From NCBI GenBank assembly GCA_004794785.1, contig SJOL01008668.1:1186037-1250036 (forward strand): 64,000 bases of DNA, written 5' to 3'. Source of the DNA: Opisthorchis felineus (Eukaryota > Platyhelminthes > Trematoda > Opisthorchiida > Opisthorchiidae). The notes beneath the pieces are model-generated. The model did no database searches. It was not told the origin of the DNA and worked only from the letters and a program-made list of their open reading frames with translations. A program made the position numbers and the translations under genes. Shown here in pieces: positions 1-11,700 of this stretch (its first letter is position 1; the number at the start of each line of letters is the position of its first letter).

Positions 1-1204
1 TCTGTTTGGGGCACAGCAGTTAACAGAGGGCTAATACCCACTTCAAGTCTGGTGAAAACGCACGGGTCCAATTTACTTTAGGCTGTCATGCAAAGCATAG
101 CTAGGGGACAGGTGGAAAACTATCATTGCTCAATATAATTTCTCATGAGCGCAGTGTGATTAAGTCCATTCCCCACCTGTATAAGTAGTAGTGCCTGCAA
201 GATTGATTAAATCCTACAAACCGTGCGCTACCGTTACCAAGTTATTTGAAGCTCATCTAGTAAGCTTAGTCGCCGATTATGGGGAAAATACCTCGATATC
301 TTAAATGTCAGTCGAACAGAACGCCAAAGCAATTTCAGTTGAAGAACATCACAGATTCATTCGAGCCTAACTTGTCTCCTTCTGCCTTGCTAAAAGGACT
401 ACAAGTTGCTAGGTGTGTACTGGATTAATGACCTCCGTGTAAAAGGAAGTACACAAACACACAAGGCGTAGGATGTTCAACGAAGATCATGAACTGCGCT
501 GGTTTGACTGACCTTAAAGCTTGAGAGGCCAAGATACTGTTTGCTGGTCGTCATCTCACTGACAGGACATCCAGAAGACGCGCTTCTTGTGTCTATTTCC
601 ATCACTCGAACTCCCATTTTATGGACATAGATTAATTCCTATGGCAGGTTTTGGATTTCACCGTCCGCTTGCTGGTAGCATGCAGTTGTTACGGTGGCGT
701 ACACGGCCCAAGTAATCAAGTATTTCATCGCATTTGAAAGCTAGAACGTGTAAAAAACTGACTCGGTTTCCAAAGGGAAAACTTATCAAAAGATGACTGT
801 TTGTGTGGAGAACGGAGACCATGCTATGGTAGCTCATAAATGCAATGCATCCAATCCACGGAAATTGTCGCAAAACACGAAAAAGTATTTTTAGGTGAGA
901 GAACGTGCTAAATGTGATACTCATTTTTCTTTGGCGAACACTTTGTATTTTGCTTGAGGGAGGACAATCTCAGAAAGTGCAAACTACCTGGTTTAGATAA
1001 CAAGAAACTGATAAACAGGGTTATGCAACGACAGTGGAGTGTTTGCTCAAGTAAGCAGCAGCCTCTACTGGACTGAAGTTACTCCGCAATTACCCGAAAC
1101 AAATTTCTCAGTTGACTTTTTTTCTGTCTGCAAGGTTGCATTTGTCTAATAACGACGTTTTGCAACGGAGATTTCGTCTCGTGAACGAATTTAGTCTTGT
1201 CCAT
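1..1204. other. Intergenic stretch 3' of the RhoGEF gene, nothing recognised
   Basis: I see no open frame longer than about 90 codons and no splice-bounded exon, RNA gene or recognisable repeat here. It lies downstream of the minus-strand RhoGEF gene that ends near 2.3 kb. Confidence 0.5.
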
Positions 1205-1312
1205 AAAGCGGAAAGGTACTGGGAATCATCATCAGTGCACGCCCCACGAACCTGCGACGACTAAACTACTTGGCCAAAAGCGGCTGATCAGCAATGTGAT
1301 TAACCTGCACCT
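1205..1312 (-). repeat. Partial SINE, family B, minus-strand copy
   Basis: Read on the minus strand, this carries the family B segment with 'GTTAATCACATTGCTG', 'ATCAGCCGC' and a degenerate tRNA-like head ('TTTTGGCCAAGTAGTTTAG'), followed by a B-box-like 'GGTTCG'. It sits head-to-head against the plus-strand copy that starts at about 1313. The limits are approximate. Confidence 0.5.
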
Positions 1313-1610
1313 GAGAGGTCGTCACTCGAGGAACCAATTAAAGCATGGCCACTTTATGTGAATTCAGTGGTTGAAGTGGCGTTCTATCTTGTCTCGGTGC
1401 GAATTAATCACACTGCAGATCAACCGTTAGTGTCCGAACGGTTTAGTCCGACTACTATCCGGGAGGTCGGAGGTTCGAAGCAACCTGAGAATTCTAGAGA
1501 TACGCACTGCTGATGCTCTCCGCTAAGGATGAAACAACCGTACAGTGCTTATCCGTTTTTCGCCATAGATTGACATCGCTTACTGGGTGAAATCAATTGA
1601 AATCTCCCAG
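1313..1610 (+). repeat. SINE, family B, near full-length plus copy
   Basis: The copy opens with 'GAGGTCGTCACTCGAGG', continues through 'GAATTAATCACACTGCAGATC' territory, has a tRNA-Leu/Ser-like A box ('GTCCGAACGGTTTAG') and a B box ('GGTTCGAAGC', near 1472), and then the family body 'ACGCACTGCTGATG..GATGAAACAACCGTACAGTGC'. The same order is seen at 43299-43580 and, reversed, at 36890-37129. It is presumably RNA polymerase III derived. The ends are estimated by comparing these three copies. Confidence 0.65.
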
Positions 1611-2313
1611 TCTTCTAACACTATCAGTGATGTTATTCTCTCTCCAAAACTACGGGATATCTTTTGTTCGACGATTAAGTTGTGTATCACGTGATTCCAT
1701 CAAAATAGTAATTTTCGAGAATTTAGTTCAACAGAAACTTATTCCATTCTACCTCAGTGTCCACCCAACTAACACGCTAATTAGGATTTGGCAACAACAT
1801 TCCAGCGAGCAGAACTCGCTCCCAGTAAATAACTAACAGACGTACCACGAAGTGAACATGCAGGCTGCTACTGAGGCAACACTCAGTTCAAGCTTCAACA
1901 GGTATCGGTGATACGGCAAATGGTAAGTCAGTTGCTCTAAAATCTGGTTGACAGATTGATTGATTGGTTGAGTGCTGCTCGCATCTGTGAAGCTAGTGAG
2001 TTTCGCTCGGTGACGGCGGTAATTACTGACTAAGCTGAACAAGTTGGCTATTCAGAATTAACACTGGGTATTGCGAACAATATTTTCCAATAAGGTGTCG
2101 ACCGAAAAATACAGTTATGAATGGAAAATTCGGTTAAAATATTTGCATAGAAGCATTTTAGGGGATAATTTAGTCCCTCAACCGTGATCAATTAGGAATC
2201 ACGGTTGGTCGGTCAAGGCAGGACAAATGATATCACGTGCAATCGAACGCCGACCGTCATTGTTCGTCACGAGGAACGTCAGACTGAACTATGAAGAGGA
2301 AAGGAATTAGCTT

Positions 2314-2319
2314 TTTATT
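2314..2319 (-). promoter_or_regulatory. Poly(A) signal of the RhoGEF gene
   Basis: The minus strand reads AATAAA (TTTATT on the plus strand) about 27 nt beyond the TAA stop at 2346-2348. It is the first canonical signal after the terminal exon, so the 3' UTR is probably very short. The cleavage site is not identified. Confidence 0.6.
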
Positions 2320-2345
2320 GACTGGTTTAGGGTCTGAACGATGTG

Positions 2346-2785
2346 TTAGACATAATATGCCTGGGCAACAGAGGCTGGTACGATAAAGGTAGACGTACGA
2401 GTGTCTTGGAACATGGCAAACAGCTGATCCAAATCCGAGTTATTATCCAGACCTTTCATAAAAGTGTTTTTCTCGAGTACTTCAGACACAGTTGGAGGGC
2501 TGGCGGCCTTTGTGTGCCGACCTGATCGACCAGGTGCTTTGGGTGGCTTGTGCGAGTCACTGGGTGAACTAGTCAAACGAGAATCCGAATCGTTGCCACC
2601 ATCGTCCGCCTCATTTTTGGACATCAGAATTTTCAGTTGTTCCTCGATTAATGCCAGGCAGACACAATTTCGTGCGGACCATACACGCAGCACATTTTCG
2701 TCTAACTCGTTCAAAAGCTGCAAAATTGCTTCAGTTCGTTGCCATCGAGCTTCAATCATTGATTTTGCCTCATTCAGATCATGAT
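2346..2785 (-). CDS. RhoGEF terminal exon: C-terminal helical segment and polar tail
   Basis: The acceptor is a strong pyrimidine tract ending 'TTCTTTTTTCAG' just before 2785. The exon enters in phase 1, and the G left by exon 5029-5224 completes an Asp codon. It encodes 145 residues and a TAA stop. The first 55 or so residues are amphipathic and helix-like ('[20 protein letters not shown]', then '[15 protein letters not shown]'), which suggests a coiled coil after the PH domain. A Ser/Pro/Lys-rich low-complexity stretch with '[14 protein letters not shown]' follows, then a second acidic-hydrophobic piece. The protein ends in Ala-Tyr-Tyr-Val, whose Tyr(-2)/Val(0) pattern would suit a class II PDZ ligand (inference). 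The open frame upstream of 2785 is intronic. Confidence 0.85.
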
Positions 2786-5700
2786 CTGAAAAAAGAAAAC
2801 ACAACTTGTATGGGCGTAACACATTACTAATAGGGTTGCTTAAGAACATCATAAGCGAGAGATTAGGCTGGGTTCCAGATGAGTCTACCGTCAAAACCAA
2901 ATTGGCATGAAAATGAGTGTATTTCGCTAAAACATAACTTGGTAAAACAGTGTGGACCATCTCTAACTTATCGTCAAGATGGCAGAGAGTGTAGTACAAA
3001 AACTCGTTTCAACGTACTCAAAGGGCATGAAAAGTTTATTATAACAGAACAACTTTTAAACGGAGTCATAAATATATTCTTAATTGCTGATTGGTTAAAA
3101 CAGCTTTACAAAGGGAGTATGTCGTGAAAAGGTTTTTACAATTTTTTTGCATAACACATTACTCATAAGGTTGTTGAAAACTCCTCGACAGCAACCTTAT
3201 AAATCGCATGTTATGTGTCAGGTAGGTTACCGACTGAAACATGAAGTGGATTATGTGTAGAACATTCAGTTGAAGAATATCATGAGCGAGAGGTTCAGCT
3301 GAGTTTCAGTTGTCTCCCGCTAGCACCAATTTAATTTGCAAATGAGTGTATTTCGGCAGCTTTTACAAAAGTTCATTTAGCCCAGTTGAACTTCTCCTAG
3401 AGAGAGAACATGTTGTACGAAACAACATTCAACCGGAGGCCGATTTGCACGAATACCTAACGGTATAAACTTGCTTCCTCATTCAAATTTTCTGATTGTG
3501 ACCAGGTTGGCCTGAACAGAACACCAGAATACCATCCCCACTATTCAGCTGGCAAAACGGATTCAATTCGGGGTCTCCGATGACTTTGTCCGGTAAGTCT
3601 CAGCAGGGTTCGGAGTGCATGTCTTCGGAAACGAGGAGAAATTCTTTGCATTTCACAAAAAACTCCAAGATACTCAGTACCATGTAGTCTTTGCTGAGAA
3701 AATCCTATTCACTGCTTTCTTATGAAACATTTTTCACTAAAGTGAAACAGAGAAAAGGGGGTGTCGGGCGATGCGACCTGGGTGATGGTTTATTGGTTGT
3801 CCGCTTAGTGAAACTGGCTAAACCCTGATTCTAAACCAACGACGGCGACGACATGCAACACATTTGGTAAACTCGGGTGATGCGATTGCCCTCGAAATCC
3901 AATGGCATTGATGGTGTTGTTCTTCATTCGTTCTGGTCAAATTACTTGGGGCCTGGAAGATCGCACTTGGTTGTACACAGGCTGAAGGTGCAAGAGTAGG
4001 ATGAAGTGAACATATTACTCACGAGGAAATTCCCGCATTATTGCATGACACATCCCAAGTACGAAATTCCGTTCGTGCTATCGTGTCCTCGGTAAGTGAC
4101 GCACCTTGTGCTAAACCAACGACAGTAGTGACTAGAACAAAGCTGGGAATCTGAAAAACCAGAAACCCACTTTGCTACGATGGTTGTGGAAAAATCCAGA
4201 TCTTGGATATCGAATCGCACAGCATTGTGACACGAAGCTTTCGGTACTACCGAGTAGGTTGGGAGCAGCGGGTCCGACAACGCAGGACCAGTTTGAGGTG
4301 TAGAATTCTTCTCCTGACCGCAACACAGTGGCCCAAACACAATTCAGGGGGTTCACGGTATTGCATTCGCTCTCATCAACCGTGTCCGTAGTGCCTCCGT
4401 TTCTTGGGAGCTAGTATGATCCGGAATCGAAACAACTCGTTGTAAAGTTGCATCTTAAGAGCTTCTTGTCGGCCCCCCAAAATCTTCCACCTCTACCTCG
4501 ACCCGAAGGTATGTCAAGCCTCAAACGGACTATACAAAGTCAAGGCTTGTTATCAAGTCTGCGTCAAAATAAGATAACATATCTTATTCGTTACAAACTT
4601 CTGTGGGATGGTGCGTGCGTGTGATTTGTTTGTGAAAAGCAGTAAGATGTCTTCTTTCTTCCTTTTCCATGAACACTGATTCAAAATGTGAGAACATAAA
4701 CAAAACGGTACGACCAAATAAAATCCTGAAGAAGTGCAGCTCATAGGGGTGGGTCGTTATAGGAAGAAGTGAAAGTTGTATGTCTTTGAACGCCGAATAA
4801 ATATAGGATTGGAAGAACTGTCCGCCATTCGACTTTCAACGGGAATGAGTTTTATTACAGAAGGTAGCGGCTACTGTGTACAACAGACGAGCGCTGTATG
4901 TTGCATAAATGCGGGAACAGATGAGCTGAGTTTAGAGTCGACTAACTTCTCACGACAGATGTCGACACAAGAGAAACGGTAACAGCGGAATAGTTTCGAT
5001 ACTACGACCTGTGTACCGAAACACTTACCCAGCGTTTGCAACGTTTGCCATTGCGAGAATCCATCGTTGATGACTTTTTCCCAACGAACCAAATCGTCGA
5101 CAGTACTGCATCGGTACAAAGTGAGAACGGCCTCCGATTGCAAGAGAATGAAAAAGCCGAAACTTCCTTTCTCTACTGACCTACGAAAATACCCGTATAC
5201 TTGGCCCCACCATAAAATCGGAGGCTGCAAGGAAACGGGGAGAAAGGCAAAGTAAATCAGGAGTTACTTCGATAAAAGGGATAACGAAATTAGCCAATTC
5301 GAAGACATGAGATGTCAAGTAGCTAGAAACATCCCCAGGCTGAACACAAGGAATCCTCTAAGTAATAAGCATCTCGTAAAAGCGGATGTAGCACTGCTCA
5401 TTTTCAGCCTGGATAAACCGCAACGAACTGTGGACAAGAACTCCCCTGTTGAAGCAACGAAAAATCTGAGAACGAAAACAACTGCCGCTCCAAACTAGCT
5501 GGATTGAACAACGTAAATCGGATAGCTGCACAAGAACAACCACTTGTTTAACTGATACCACTGAAAAAAACAAATCGATCATCGAAAGGCGTCGCACTTT
5601 GTGGAGTTGATAGAAAGTGTGAGCTGGCCGGAAAACGGAGCTTGCCTATCGCATGTGCGTCGGGTTTGGGACAAATGTCTACTCCGGGGAGGGGGGTGAC

Positions 5701-8700
5701 AATAGTGACTAGAAAAAGTAGACAGCACGAAAAAGTAAACATCCAAACGACGGAAGGGGTTGCGGTCGAAACACACATAGACGCACAAGTTGTGTACTGC
5801 TTGTAACTTGGTCAGAAACAGGCGCCGAAAAATATGGTTTCGCAAAAAAAAACAGGACAGACAAAAAACACATGGAACATTGGAAGGTGGAGTAGCAACG
5901 AGTTGCGCAGCAGAAGGTGTGTCAAGTGCCTTTCGTGTGAACAACCCTCCGTGCCAAAGGAAATCCACTGTTCATCGAAGTAGATGGCATTTACCTGCAC
6001 TTGCAGCATTTGACGGAAAAATTGGCCCTCAAATTCTACTTGTAATCAGTTGGAGGTGAGGATGGGTCTGATTGAAAAAGCAAGGACTGGAAATATGAAC
6101 TAAAGTTAGCAAGATGTGACGGATGATGAGTAAAATACGGCAATGAGTCGGGTGCTGTTCCTAGGGGAATTTAACCACTCACGAAATTCGCTGAAGGATG
6201 TGACGTTGATCTGGAGCACTCTATATGGGACAGTTATTTCGAGAACAAGTACGAAATGTCCTTTACGTCTTCAACGATGAGAAAACATATGCACAACATT
6301 TCGACACCGACAGCCAATTCGAGGGCTTTCGCAACGGAACTCGGTATTATTCACCGGGCCAAGATCTCGCAAACTGAACACTATCAATTAGATGCCGTCT
6401 GAGTGACCAGGTATACGTTATATTAGAATGCCATTTCGACGATCCGTAGGTGTGTTCATCTCAACTGTCTTGAAAACCTGTACATCCGTTATTTCACAGA
6501 GCGAGGAGTAAAAACCACTTTCCGGAAGGTGGAGATGAAGGGTGAAAACAGAGGAACTGAAGGACAAGTTGATTGCAACGTGAATGAAGATTACCTACCA
6601 GGCCTGACATGAAACAATCCCTCCAAACAGATTAATTCAATCCAGTCAGGGCGCTGGTGTGAATATTTACGGAACACTAACAATCGCACACCGATCGACA
6701 CACCGCTACAATCCGCATCACAAAGATGGTGTCACCTCGACTGGTGATGAAGCATTTGGAACCGGCTTACTTAGCTCACAAACCAGCTACCACTGACGCA
6801 AGAGTTAACCCGTTTTACTTTATTGTTTGAAGTGATATGCTGAGTGGGCAACTATTTACAATCCGCTTGGGCTTGTGAGTACCAATCACTGATGCACACT
6901 GGAGCACCCATCGGCGTGGATGGACGTGTAGCAATGGTAAGTCAAATTGGAGTTGGGTCTCAATGAGACCAGTTTGGTCCATATTGGCCTAATGGTGTAC
7001 TTCAGTGGATTTTATGTACTCTTGAGTTGTGAGAACTCTCACTTAAGCTGAGAGAACGCCACAGGAAACACAAGCTAGCAATACCGTCAACTGTAATAAT
7101 GACAGAACTCGACGATAGAGCATCTGGTTGTTATGGTAATATGGATAGACAAAGGATTGATGCCATCGTGAAATGAGACGAAAGTGAAAAGCAGTAGTCC
7201 GCACTTAGAATTTGCCTCAAATCAAACTCCTAACCACCCACAAGGTGGAAATATTTCTCCGTTACTATGGTTTTGCAGGTGAAGCGCAATAAAGACGACC
7301 AATGTTCGATGAACCGTAAAGAGCGCAAGGTAACGGATATAGTTCACGGCTAACCACAGTGGCAGCGATCGAAGTACTCATCCAACAGAAACAAAAGCGA
7401 CCGTTTGATCCTCGAATTACCACGTATTAATGAACAGATTCGCTGGTCGTGCGGGTGCGGTAATTTGTGCGCCTAATTGTGAAGTAGTGTAAGCAAAAAT
7501 TGACTTGGAAAGCACTGAGGTGAGGAAGGGCTTAGGTTTACCGAGGATCTGACAGACATTCGAACCCTCAAATCAAGGTATGTAATGCAAAAAAAACTAA
7601 TAAACAAAGTCCCCAAATCATCAATTCTTCGACGCTAGGGTTAACGCTTATCTGTTCAGTGTGTGCAATTACTGAATCTTAGTGTTTTCTCATTGTTTAC
7701 ATGATTAAGCTCACGCAAATATTATACCACTTGAACAATAAAAAAATACTACTGTGTAAAGTTTGCATGTTTGACTGATAAGGCGTACGGTAACTTGGAC
7801 AATAAAATGGAAACTCGGACGCTGTTAGACATGCACTCCGTCAATTCAGTTCATACAAATCAACTGATATTTTTGTTCGTGTTTTATTTTGGGCTCCTCA
7901 GGAACCATCACGGACAGAAGCGCAAACAAGCTTTACGCGCCAGAACGCGCATTCTATGGGAGAGACGCGTAACCCGCGTTGTCAGCATATCTTCCCTCCC
8001 ACTCTCACGTGACTCCGATGCGCATGCATGGCCTTTTGCGCGTAATCCTGCTAAGGCACCTTAAAATAACCTCACCAGTCGACGATAAAGGAAGGAGTCA
8101 CGTGGTTGTGACATCTGCTCCTGCCTTGACCTGATCCCCGGTTTGCCTAATCTAATTTCCGGTTATCGATAGTTCATATGCGGGCTTGTACAGCATGCAA
8201 TTAACAGGCGGATGGTGCGAATAAGTTTTCGTTTAATCCCTCGCCTATTCAAGCACATCACTCGTCTCAACAGGTTAGCGCATTCCCGTTTAGTTACAGG
8301 ATTTTCGACATTGTTTCGTTTGTTCTATACTTGAGCTTACACAAGGGTCGAGTTTACAATGCTGCGGTGCGCTCCATATTACCATACGGATCAGAAACCT
8401 GGCCGCTGCGCGCCGAGGACGTCAAAAGACTTTCAGTGTTTGACCACCGATGTCTTGGGAGCATTGTCCGAGCCTGGTGGGAACACCGAATCAGCAATGC
8501 TGAAATACGTCGAATGGTATTCGGGAGAAATAACTCACCAACGATAGATGAACTGGTCACACTGCATAGGTTACGCTGCCATGGCCACGTGCTCCGTATG
8601 CCAGTCGACCGACTTCCTCAAAAGGTTCTTTTTGCAGAACCACCCGAAAGGTGGAAACGAGCCAGTAGCGGTCAAACAATGACTTGGCAGCGAGGCATGA

Positions 8701-11700
8701 AAGTCATTACTAGCAAATTTAGGTGCGTTGGTCATTGCCGTCTCCCTGGATGGGGACCTCGAGACGGGCCACATCAATGGTTAGAGGCAATTCAGACTTG
8801 GCCCAGTCGCGCCCTCAATGCCGCTCGTTCATCCAAGCTATTGCCTTCAATGCATAGCTCCCTTCCCATCCCCCCACTTAAAAGTCCACTGACAAACCTG
8901 TATTTACGCACCAATTTATCAGCTCCCGCCTCCAATGCGCAGCTACCTACCCTACCTACCCAAATCATCGATGAACGAAATTGTGGCAGCTACAACGACA
9001 GCTACGACAAGTACGCGGTTGTTACAGCTGATAATGATGATGATGATAACACATGATGCGGAAGCGTACATGTATGTTCACAAGTCGGATACGGGTTCGC
9101 CCATCATGAGCGAAGACGCTGTACTGCCATTGCACTGGGGGGCGACCAGAAAAGAAATACGACCAGATAACCGTTCAAATGGCTCGCATGCATCCTGGAG
9201 AGCAATGAAACATGCTGGGCTTCTCCTCCTTGTACTCAACTGATCGAGAACGTTCTGCCAAGTCAGCAACAATCAGATTCAGTGCTTCAGTGGATTATCT
9301 CTGTTTCCGACCCCTCCGTTGTGTCTGGTGGAAGGCTATCCAACGTTGTTTCTATTATGGGAAAAAACTACTGAAACTGATACGAACAACACGGGAGGGG
9401 GTCCTGATAAGATTTTCTGGTTCTCAGACTCAGACACAGGTTCCCGAAGGGAATGTCATGAAAACATGTAAAAGTAATGCTAATGAGGAAGTGCACATCC
9501 CATACAATCGAAGAAATCTCAGCAGCTTTCCGAAAATTATGCTGCCTATAAATCATGTCGAAAATTTTCAATCTAGCTGGAGAAGTTTGATCTTAGGTTT
9601 TCTGAATGATATGTGAACCACCTGTTCGTTAACTTCGAAAACAGGAGCAAAGCGGATAGTGGGGGCACTGCTGTTAGAATCACCCAGTTGTTGTTGTTGT
9701 TGTGCGCCCTAATATCTAGAGGTGTGCTCACGACTGTATTCATCACCACACTGGATTCATATTAGGTTTTGTTCTCGGTCGCAGCTGAAATGATTTACTA
9801 TGGACAGCATTCCTGAAGGGCACGAAATGCTATTAGAACCAACCAAGAGGGATCACTGAAAACATCTGGTTAGAGAACGCGAGGAATAGCCTTAAGTTCA
9901 GACAAACCATGGAAGAAACGACCAACAGGAAAAAAACTCATAACGCCAGTAGATCTCAGACACTCAATCGCATACAAATCCGGGCTTGTTCATGGTCTTG
10001 GCGTTAGGAAAAAATAACAACGATCCGGCTAGTTGGACCGTGGGTATTATCACACAGAAATGACGATTTCCGGAGAACGAAGTCAGTCAACGACCAGCAG
10101 CTGCCATTCCAAAATTTCCTTACTAGCAAAATCCGCGATCAACAAAGCCAGCATCGCAAGCCGAACGATTGAAGTATTACTCTACTTTCTGTGTATCATC
10201 CCAGCATTTCGGTGGTTCACTAAGCACAGCCAAATGATGGCACTTTCCATCACTCAACATCACATCATTCCACTGAAAGTTCCAAGTGATGTAATTCACA
10301 ACCCAATTCATCTTATTTTGACTACCACCACAGTCAATCCAGGGTTCCCGTCTCAAAATTCCGCAATTCAAATGGCACACCATTCGTAGCAGTTGTTGTG
10401 CGCAAAGACCACTGACATTCAACTCAAAATGCGTCCGTGGATCTGAGTTGAAACAGTGGACAAATGCTTTATTTTCGCCGTACCATTAATCTCTCTCCAA
10501 GTTCAATTTTTCTTCCTAGATGTACATTGAACTCTGTGGTCAGAGACCTAGGGATGACTTTCGTCGTCCATTCCATGCCCCCACAATGTTTATGCGCGTG
10601 CCATATTTAACTTTAATCAAATGAGTGACGCAAAATCGCAAACCAGATGCATGGACCGAGTGAGCATTGTTCACAAATCACGTTCTCTTCTCTTCTGTCG
10701 ACTGCACGCAGACGAGCCTGAATCACAACGTACGTTGTGTTCCCGCGAGATATACTTAATCTAAAAATGAAAAGTTTCACTTCATTTGTTGGCTACATGG
10801 CGCTTTAAACCCAGGATGATTCCTCCAGAACATATGAAGCGCAATAAATCGATTCTATCAAACCCAAGTTTCAAACCGGACGCACGTCAAGTATAGCAAA
10901 GGGTTGAGTGGTCACCACTCCGAATTTTATTGCCGTAATTACAGTTCTCGAAAAGTTGAGGAAAAACCGGATGATCCTACAAGTTTTTTGTGTAATGTGC
11001 GAAAGACAATGCCAAACGGTCGGGTTACTTGTCATATAGTACAGTCCCGTTGCTGCCCCCAAAACTTCCGCACGACGGCTTTCTCTGGCCGAGCAACAGT
11101 GCGATTCATAATGCGTCAATAACCCACTCAGCAGTCCTGATCCTCAAACGTCACTAAGTAGTCAATAGGTAAGATCCGAAATATGGCAAACTGTGTACGC
11201 GAACATGCAATTGCACACATTTGATGTACCTTCCAACAAACAGGAATCAAGTTCATGGTTGCACTCCGGTGAAGCTGTTACACAAATCTCCTGGTGGTTA
11301 AAGGGAAGTGAGTTGGCACCGCTGGCAGTGGTGCTCGCCCGGATGCACTCTACTTTGACATCCACAAGGCGCCACAACTGTTTTCGGTGATCAACTTTGT
11401 CAAATACGGTTGACAAGACAACTGATGATAGTAAATAAATCACTGAAAACAAATAGTAGATTGCACACGTATAGTCCAGTAAATCCGGTTGACCACATGG
11501 ATAACAACTGGAATAAACAACTTTCCAGCTTGGCTGAGTTGTACGATAAAAAATGTTAACTTACCATTTTTGTGCCTCTGAACAGCTGATAACGTCCTGA
11601 TTCGGGCATCTTCTGTAACACGCAGAAACAGCTGTTTAAACCCAAGCCAATGACGTCTACCGCTGGAGAGGAGACTAACACGGGGAGGGTGGACAGAGAT

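Larger units (their letters stand above)
2786..5028 (-). other. Intron of the RhoGEF gene (PH end to C-terminal tail)
   Basis: The donor is 'CTGG|GTAAGT' at 5029/5028 and the acceptor 'TTTTTTCAG|AT' at 2786/2785. The intron holds two copies of dispersed repeat family C (about 2812-3075 and 3148-3480). A short phrase, 'CTAAACCAACGAC', also recurs at about 3832 and 4113. I see nothing coding in it. Confidence 0.7.

Noticed and set aside
2879..3127. 82-codon plus frame near the terminal exon
   Set aside because: It is repeat family C sequence overlapping the intron.
5548..5968. Overlapping minus frames between exons 5224 and 5995
   Set aside because: They are intronic, with no splice pair and low-complexity Phe/Leu-rich readings typical of antisense A-rich DNA.
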